DNA of 64,000 nt, taken from positions 62,001 to 126,000 of the forward strand of contig NZ_VJXY01000002.1 in the NCBI RefSeq assembly GCF_014831675.1, read 5' to 3'. The first letter of the stretch is position 1, and every line of letters starts with the position of its first letter. The DNA is from Komarekiella delphini-convector SJRDD-AB1 (GTDB lineage Bacteria; Cyanobacteriota; Cyanobacteriia; Cyanobacteriales; Nostocaceae). A program made the position numbers and the translations under genes. This document shows positions 58,872 to 64,000 of this stretch, piece after piece. The notes under the pieces are model-generated. The model was not told the origin of the DNA. It made no database searches and was given only the letters and a program-made list of their open reading frames with translations.

Positions 58872-59513
58872 ATGCAAACCGCTTTTGGGCTTAATATTCC
58901 CATGACCCTAGAGGATGTGTGTAGTCCTCAAAAAATGGCACTTTTGGTTTACGATATGCAGGTCGGGATCGCTCAACAATTGCCCGATAGTGCTGCGTTG
59001 ATTCAGCAGGTAAAGACAGTTATCGAAGCGGCGCGATCTCATCAAATGCGGATTTTTTTCTCACGTCACACTACATTACCGACTGAAGTTGCTGGAGTCT
59101 CGCAACTCAAAGGCGCGATGGCTTTACAGCGAGTAGCTAATGTTGCACAAGTTAAACCGAACTTTCTGCCTAATTCTCCAGCCCATGCTATTATCCCAGA
59201 ATTGAAACCACTGCCGTCAGAAGTGGCATTTGACAAACTCACAATGTCAGCGTTTGTTGGATCATATCTTGATTTAGCCTTGCGTGATGCCCGCATTGAA
59301 GCGGTTGCGATCGCCGGAGCAGTGCTAGAGTTTGGGATCGAACCCACAGTTCGCCATGCGGCTGATCTAGGCTATATTCCTGTCTTGATTCAAGATGCGT
59401 GCTACTCTTTCTCTGAGCAAAATCGAGCGCGATCGTTGGAGAACCTCCAGTCAGTTGGTCTAGTAACAGATATTGATACATTTAGTCGAATGCTGTTGGT
59501 AGCTTGTAGTTAG
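58872..59513 (+). CDS. Isochorismatase-like hydrolase lacking the catalytic Cys
   Basis: A 213-residue protein of the cysteine-hydrolase/isochorismatase superfamily. The Asp (LLVYDMQVGIA, about 26) and Lys (AFDKLTMSAF, about 119) of the triad are present. At the nucleophile position the sequence is AGAVLEFGIEPTVRHAAD, so the usual Cys is a Gly. In true isochorismatases this position is also not Cys, so it may be an isochorismatase- or ether-hydrolysing type rather than an amidase. The substrate is unknown. It overlaps nothing and starts 2 bp after the NmrA-like gene. Confidence 0.82.
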   Translation: MQTAFGLNIPMTLEDVCSPQKMALLVYDMQVGIAQQLPDSAALIQQVKTVIEAARSHQMRIFFSRHTTLPTEVAGVSQLKGAMALQRVANVAQVKPNFLPNSPAHAIIPELKPLPSEVAFDKLTMSAFVGSYLDLALRDARIEAVAIAGAVLEFGIEPTVRHAADLGYIPVLIQDACYSFSEQNRARSLENLQSVGLVTDIDTFSRMLLVACS

Positions 59514-59533
59514 TACTTTAGCGCTAACTACAA
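59504..59533. terminator. Hairpin at the end of the isochorismatase-like gene
   Basis: TTGTAGTTAG-TACTTTAGCG-CTAACTACAA, a perfect 10-bp stem overlapping the stop codon (59511-59513) and followed by ACTTTAGTTTATT. Because argH converges from the other side, it may serve both genes. Confidence 0.5.
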
Positions 59534-59589
59534 ACTTTAGTTTATTCATGTCTATCTAAATTAAAACATTGGGAAAAATCTTCCTTTCC

Positions 59590-60984
59590 CTACTCTTGCT
59601 GTTCAGAAATTTGAGCGCGAGCATCAAGGAAAGCTTTTCTTACCTGTGCAAAGCCAGTACCACCGTAACTATTACGCGCCGCAACAACTTGGCGGGGAGA
59701 TATCGCTTCATAAATATCTGCTGCAAATGCTGGATGCAGTTCTTGCCACTCCTCCAATTTCAAATCTTTCAGAAGTTTACCTGCGGCAATACTGGTTTTT
59801 ACGACTTTACCCACAAGGTTGTAGGCTTCCCGGAAAGGAACGCCTCGCGCTGCTAGATAATCTGCGACATCGGTAGCATTGGAAAAATCTTCCGTCACGG
59901 CTTCTGCTAAGCGTTGAGTGCGAAATTCCAAACCTTCCCGCAGTAAAATTGTCATTGCTTCTAGACAGGCTTTGACTGTGTTGACAGTATCAAATAGACC
60001 TTCTTTATCTTCTTGCAAGTCTTTGTTGTATGCCAGGGGTAGCCCTTTCATGATCACCAACATTGCCTGGAGATGACCGAATACACGTCCCGTTTTTCCC
60101 CGTACTAATTCTGGTACATCAGGGTTTTTCTTTTGGGGCATGATACTGGAACCTGTGGCACAGCTATCTTTGAGGGTGACAAAGCGGAATTCTTCAGTTG
60201 ACCAAAGAATGACTTCTTCGGCAAGGCGGCTGAGGTGAACCATGATTAAGCTAGCAGCACACAAAAATTCGATCGCAAAATCGCGATCGCTCACTCCATC
60301 CAAGCTGTTAGCATAAACGCTGTCAAAGTTCAAGAGTTCGGCTGCATAGTGGCGGTCAATGGGGAAAGTGGTTCCCGCCAAAGCACCGCAACCCAAGGGT
60401 GAGATATTCACGCGGCGGTAAACATCTCCCAGGCGTTCCCAGTCGCGTTTGGCCATTTGAAAATATGCCAAAAGGTGGTGCGCTAAACTCAACGGTTGGG
60501 CACGTTGCAAGTGAGTATATCCAGGAATCAGAGTTTCAATGTGCTGTTCAGCTATATCTAGTAAGACAGTTTGAAATTCTCGTAATTGGCTCTTAATTTG
60601 TTGAATTTGGTCGCGGAGATAAAGCCTAGTGTCTGTGCCTACTTGGTCGTTACGCGATCGCGCAGTATGCAGTTTCTTACCCACATCCCCGACAATTTCT
60701 GTCAGTCGCCGTTCGACTGCAAAATGTACATCTTCAGCATCGACACCAGGCTGAAATTTTCCTTGGCGGTATTCCTGGCGAATTTGTTCTAAACCAGCAA
60801 CTAGTTGTTCTCCTTCTTCTGGGGAAATAATCCCCGTGTGAGCCAGCATTTTGGCATGAGCTTGAGAACCAGTCAGGTCATATTCTATTAATTCAATATC
60901 GAAACCGATACTAGCATTAAAAAGAGCGATCGCCGGATGCAACGATGATTCAAACCGCTGGCTCCAAGTTTGTTTTTCGGTCAT
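59590..60984 (-). CDS. argH: Argininosuccinate lyase
   Basis: A 464-residue enzyme of the fumarase/aspartase superfamily that splits argininosuccinate to arginine and fumarate. Landmarks: [80 protein letters not shown], and the signature loop [23 protein letters not shown] 60984 ([11 protein letters not shown]) is chosen because the upstream extension (to 61059) is encoded by a G-rich repeat and reads as a Leu/Pro-rich run. Length is standard (about 460). Confidence 0.95.
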   Translation of the reverse strand: MTEKQTWSQRFESSLHPAIALFNASIGFDIELIEYDLTGSQAHAKMLAHTGIISPEEGEQLVAGLEQIRQEYRQGKFQPGVDAEDVHFAVERRLTEIVGDVGKKLHTARSRNDQVGTDTRLYLRDQIQQIKSQLREFQTVLLDIAEQHIETLIPGYTHLQRAQPLSLAHHLLAYFQMAKRDWERLGDVYRRVNISPLGCGALAGTTFPIDRHYAAELLNFDSVYANSLDGVSDRDFAIEFLCAASLIMVHLSRLAEEVILWSTEEFRFVTLKDSCATGSSIMPQKKNPDVPELVRGKTGRVFGHLQAMLVIMKGLPLAYNKDLQEDKEGLFDTVNTVKACLEAMTILLREGLEFRTQRLAEAVTEDFSNATDVADYLAARGVPFREAYNLVGKVVKTSIAAGKLLKDLKLEEWQELHPAFAADIYEAISPRQVVAARNSYGGTGFAQVRKAFLDARAQISEQQE

Positions 60985-61133
60985 AGAGACGAGGGGAGAG
61001 GGGAGATGGGAAAGCAGGGGGAGCAGGGGGAGTGGGGGGAGCAGGGGGAGAATAAACACAAATACTATCTCTTATTTTCTACCTTCTGCTTCCTGCCTTC
61101 TGCCTTCTGCCTCCCGACTTCTAACTTTTAAAT
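60985..61133. repeat. GGGGGAGCA and CTTCTGC simple-sequence tracts upstream of argH
   Basis: Repeated GCAGGGGGAG/GAGCAGGGGGAG units from 61013 to about 61051 are followed by CTTCTGC-type heptads (61080-61112: CTTCTGC, TTCCTGC, CTTCTGC, CTTCTGC). These tracts create the false N-terminal extension of argH. They fill the leader between argH and the next gene. Confidence 0.7.
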
Positions 61134-61340
61134 TTAACCATAGCTAGTGAGATTCCGAATCATATAACCAATGACCAAACCAATCAATAATGCCCACACT
61201 TGGCCTGTCTGTATAAAATGGCTCCAAGATTTTTGAATTTGACCCATCAGGTCTGGGTCAGTAATTGTTTGCGCTAGCACCATCAAATTTACTGGCAAAT
61301 GCCAAAGTAACTGAGATATCAAATCGCTGTAGTGGCTCAT
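61134..61340 (-). CDS. Small membrane protein, hypothetical
   Basis: A 68-residue protein with two hydrophobic segments: LISQLLWHLPVNLMVLAQTI at the start and VWALLIGLVIGYMIRNLTSY at the end, the second a clear transmembrane helix. The middle (TDPDLMGQIQKSWSHFIQTG) is polar. No family is recognised, but the coherent composition and plausible ATG at 61340 support a real gene. It is in the same direction as argH and larB. Confidence 0.55.
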   Translation of the reverse strand: MSHYSDLISQLLWHLPVNLMVLAQTITDPDLMGQIQKSWSHFIQTGQVWALLIGLVIGYMIRNLTSYG

Positions 61341-61451
61341 ATTTGGTGATTAAGGGGTATTGGCTGCATTTGTTAGTTATGGGTAGCCGATGTGATAGGT
61401 AACTCCCGCGATCGCGCGTAGCGTTGGCGGTAATTACGTCACTGTCATAAC

Positions 61452-62240
61452 CTAAGATGCTGGCGATGCCAACCGCAATTTCTCGGCTGTCCGCAAAATT
61501 TGCCCCGCCAAAACTGCCGCACCAAAACCGTTATCAATATTTACTACACCTACTCCGGCAGCACAAGAATTAAGCATTGTCAATAGGGGAGCTAACCCGC
61601 CAAAACTTGCGCCATAACCGATGCTGGTGGGAACAGCAATCACAGGACAATTCGCCAAACCCGCAACGACGCTGGGTAAAGCGCCTTCCATCCCTGCCAC
61701 AACAATCAACACTGATGCTGACTCTATGACGTGGCGGTTACTTAGCAAACGATGAATCCCAGCAACGCCGACATCCCAGAGGCGTTGGACGCAAAAACCA
61801 GAAAGTTCGGCTGTAACAGCGGCTTCTTCAGCGACGGGTAAATCAGCAGTTCCAGCAGAGAGAATGCCGATTTCACCCCCGAACTGTGGTTCGATGATAG
61901 AAGGAGCGATCGCACAAATTCGCGCTGATTCGTAATATCGCAACCCCCTAACTTTTGGTTGCAGTGCGGCATAAACTGCTGGTTCAATGCGGGTTGCCAT
62001 TACTACCGGGTTGCGGAGGCGCATCACCTCCATAATTTGAGCAATCTGCTCAGATGTCTTACCAGGGCCCCATATTACCTCTGGGAAACCAGTTCTTAGC
62101 TGACGATGGTGGTCAATTTTGGCAAAATCACCCACTCTTTCATAAGCTAAGTCCTTGAGTGAATCTAATGCTATATCTGGGGTAACTTTACCATTGGCAA
62201 CGGCTTCTAGGAGCGATCGCAAAGTTTTGTCATTTGTCAT
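61452..62240 (-). CDS. larB: Nickel-pincer cofactor biosynthesis protein LarB
   Basis: A 262-residue protein of the LarB family, which carboxylates and hydrolyses nicotinic acid adenine dinucleotide in assembly of the nickel-pincer cofactor. It is related to AIR carboxylase (PurE). Visible: FAKIDHHRQLRTGFPEVIWG near residue 38, GILSAGTADLPVAEEAAVTA, WDVGVAGIHRLL, VIVVAGMEGALPSVVAGLAN, CPVIAVPTSIGYGASFGGLA, and CAAGVGVVNIDNGFGAAVLA. LarC and LarE are not in this window. The start codon lies inside a TTGTCAT/ATGACAA heptad array (62228-62255). Confidence 0.92.
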   Translation of the reverse strand: MTNDKTLRSLLEAVANGKVTPDIALDSLKDLAYERVGDFAKIDHHRQLRTGFPEVIWGPGKTSEQIAQIMEVMRLRNPVVMATRIEPAVYAALQPKVRGLRYYESARICAIAPSIIEPQFGGEIGILSAGTADLPVAEEAAVTAELSGFCVQRLWDVGVAGIHRLLSNRHVIESASVLIVVAGMEGALPSVVAGLANCPVIAVPTSIGYGASFGGLAPLLTMLNSCAAGVGVVNIDNGFGAAVLAGQILRTAEKLRLASPAS

Positions 62241-62255
62241 TTGTCACTTGTCATT
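62228..62255. repeat. TTGTCAT heptad array over the larB start
   Basis: TTGTCAT, TTGTCAT, TTGTCAC, TTGTCAT in tandem. On the minus strand this gives successive ATGACAA units, so ATG codons appear every 7 or 14 bases in different frames; the one at 62240 is in frame with LarB (MTNDKTLRS). Confidence 0.75.
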
Positions 62256-62319
62256 GGTAATTATTTTTAGTCATAGTTAAAAGTTTATAGTCCAACAACT
62301 AATGACCAAAAACTATTGA

Positions 62320-64000
62320 CTAATCCGTTACTTTGATTTCATAAATGTTCCAGAATGCCCCACCAAGGGCGGAGAATCTGATCCCTTCAAAACGATTACG
62401 TACCGCCGACAATGATAGAGGGTTAACTAGGTAAATAAACGGCAAATTTTCCTGGGTAATCCGTTGAGTTTCGGCATAAATTTCTTTGCGCTTTGCTTCA
62501 TCTAATTCCCTTGCTGCTTGAATGTAAAGCTTACCAATTTGCGCTTCCCAAGGAGCCACCTCCCAACCTTGAATCGGCTTTTGTCCTGGTTGGGGTTTCT
62601 GATTAAACATGTGCAATCCCCCTTCAGGATACCAAACGTTAGCTCCATCGTTTGGTTCTAAACCACCAGTCAGACCTAACATAGAAGCTTCCCAGTCTAG
62701 GGAATTAGAAAGCTTGTCTGTATAAGTATTCCATGCTAGTGGAGTGAAATCAACTTGAATACCAATTTTGCTTAAGTCTTGTTTAATTTGCGAGCCAATT
62801 GCTTCGCGGATCTTGTTTCCAGCATTGGTAAGCAATGAGAAGCGGACGCGGTTTCCTTGAGCATCTACTAGTTGCTTTCTGTCGTTATATTTGAATCCTG
62901 CTTTTAGTAGCAGTTCCCTCGCTTTTTCTAGATTATAATTGTAGACTTTTAGCCCTTCTTTAGGCGAAAGGTAATAAGGGCTTTGCACGGTAATCGGTGA
63001 ATTTTGTGGAGTACCCAAGCCGCGAAAAGTATTATTAATCATTGTCTCTCGATCAATCGCATAAGCTACTGCCTGCCGAAATTCTACAGTATTAAACCAA
63101 CGCGACTTTACTGGATCAACTAGCGGTTTTCCATCCCTTTTACCTTTATTCAAATTGAACAAAACAAAGGTTGTACCAGTTGATGGCCCACCATTATAGA
63201 TTTTGAAATTACCCTGTTTTTCTTGCACTTTTAGCAAAGAAAAGTAATCTGGTGTAACTGCCTGAGTATCTAACCCACCAGAACGAAATTGTAGTAAAGC
63301 GGTATCTGTTGATTCCACAATTTGCCACACTATTCGTTCAATATAAGGTTGAGATTCTCCTTGAGGCCCTTTGCGCCAGTAGTAGGGATTGCGTCGGAAC
63401 ACTACACGTTGACTAGTGTCATAGCGCTCTAGCTTGTAGGGGCCGTTAACGATAATTTGGTCGGGAGGAGTATCAACACCCCACTTTGACAGAAATATTG
63501 GCTTACCTTCAGCGTCTTTTGTTTTCACCGATTCCCGTAGTGCATGGGCTGGTAAAATTGGGTATCCTGTAGCACTACGCAGGAAGGGGGCAAAAGGTTC
63601 TGGAACAGTAAACTCAACCCGTCGATTGTCAATTTTTCTCACAATTGGCAGCTTCCGACTTTCGCCAATTCTCAAGACATCTCTAACATCTGTGGGGATT
63701 GCTTCATTGAAGTAAATTTCGTTATAAGTAAACACCACATCGTCTACTGTCAGCGGCTTTCCGTCAGACCATTTCAAACCCTGGCGCAGAGTAAAAACAA
63801 TCTTTAATTTATCATCAGAAAATTGCCAGGATTCTGCTAAAACAGGCTCAACTTCACCCGTTTCATAGTTTTCGGAGGTTAACCCCTCGTAAATCAGAGG
63901 AAAAACATTCGGAAACTCCTGACTGAGGGGGTAGTTAAAGGTTTTGGGGTCACTGAGAATACCACTTACCAATTGCGGTACTTGAGCGGCTGCGCTTTTG
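62320..64000 (-). CDS. ABC transporter substrate-binding protein, peptide/nickel family (5' end outside window)
   Basis: At least 560 residues of a SBP_bac_5-type extracellular solute-binding protein; the N-terminus with its signal peptide lies beyond the right edge. The open frame continues past the TTG at 63972 (upstream residues KSAAAQVPQL), so that codon is not a start. Characteristic stretches: LAESWQFSDDKLKIVFTLRQ, GLKWSDGKPLTVDDVVFTYN, FRQAVAYAIDRETMINNTFR, and VRNRFEGIRFSALGGAFWNI at the end. It would deliver oligopeptides or a similar ligand to an ABC permease. No permease gene is in view. Confidence 0.88.
   Translation of the reverse strand, partial: KSAAAQVPQLVSGILSDPKTFNYPLSQEFPNVFPLIYEGLTSENYETGEVEPVLAESWQFSDDKLKIVFTLRQGLKWSDGKPLTVDDVVFTYNEIYFNEAIPTDVRDVLRIGESRKLPIVRKIDNRRVEFTVPEPFAPFLRSATGYPILPAHALRESVKTKDAEGKPIFLSKWGVDTPPDQIIVNGPYKLERYDTSQRVVFRRNPYYWRKGPQGESQPYIERIVWQIVESTDTALLQFRSGGLDTQAVTPDYFSLLKVQEKQGNFKIYNGGPSTGTTFVLFNLNKGKRDGKPLVDPVKSRWFNTVEFRQAVAYAIDRETMINNTFRGLGTPQNSPITVQSPYYLSPKEGLKVYNYNLEKARELLLKAGFKYNDRKQLVDAQGNRVRFSLLTNAGNKIREAIGSQIKQDLSKIGIQVDFTPLAWNTYTDKLSNSLDWEASMLGLTGGLEPNDGANVWYPEGGLHMFNQKPQPGQKPIQGWEVAPWEAQIGKLYIQAARELDEAKRKEIYAETQRITQENLPFIYLVNPLSLSAVRNRFEGIRFSALGGAFWNIYEIKVTD

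Noticed and set aside
60985-61059. 25-residue Leu/Pro-rich extension of argininosuccinate lyase
   Set aside because: It is encoded by a GGGGGAGCA repeat and family members start at MTEKQ-like sequence.

Overview
The window looks like chromosome from a filamentous, heterocyst-forming type cyanobacterium (Nostoc/Anabaena group). The octamer GCGATCGC (HIP1) recurs throughout. There is a phycobiliprotein lyase, an Flv1/Flv3 flavodiiron pair, a plastoquinone-type UbiA prenyltransferase, a GH100 alkaline/neutral invertase and a PRC-barrel/DUF2382 (AvaK-like) protein. Intergenic DNA is full of degenerate heptanucleotide repeats and small palindromic elements typical of Nostocales. No CRISPR array, complete insertion sequence or prophage was seen.

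Layout. 1-19 kb: an envelope/stress region with an SGNH lipoprotein, baeRF + MscS channel, a 4-TM small membrane protein + ferric-reductase-like flavoprotein, invertase + membrane protein, a PQQ-type sugar dehydrogenase lipoprotein + lipid kinase, an OmpR-type response regulator and sensor kinase (separated by an opposite-strand gene), YihY, a beta-barrel-like protein and an OB-fold secreted protein. Five promoters around the two-component system share a direct repeat, TCAC repeated exactly 11 bp apart, followed at a fixed distance by an AATACT-like box. I read this as the candidate regulon of that two-component system and consider it the most interesting signal here. 19-31 kb: DUF389, PRC-barrel/DUF2382, SLH-domain protein, a type II P-type ATPase carrying two repeat-derived insertions, DUF1636, several decayed genes, a nested three-layer palindromic element, Ppx/GppA and UbiA. 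31-37 kb: tRNA-Ala(CGC), a Uma2 protein, then the minus-strand block rplS, tRNA-Trp, secE, nusG, rplK, rplA, rplJ, rplL. 37-46 kb: two glycosyltransferases, a PEP-CTERM protein and a two-gene RND efflux system. 46-57 kb: CpcS/CpeS lyase, HdeD, Uma2, a Panacea-domain protein overlapping a small partner (candidate toxin-antitoxin pair), flv3-flv1, coaX, a PIN-domain toxin with a putative antitoxin, an alpha/beta hydrolase and a Nudix hydrolase. 57-64 kb: a 54-residue basic protein, NmrA-like + isochorismatase-like pair, argH, larB and the 3' part of a peptide-type ABC substrate-binding protein cut by the window edge.

A second theme is repeat DNA entering genes. A 30-bp perfect palindrome and heptad-type sequence lie in frame in the P-type ATPase, a heptanucleotide array lies in frame in the RND pump, the larB start codon lies inside a heptad array, and three of the ribosomal-operon spacers carry heptad repeats. 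All family assignments come from reading motifs by eye; no database search was possible.
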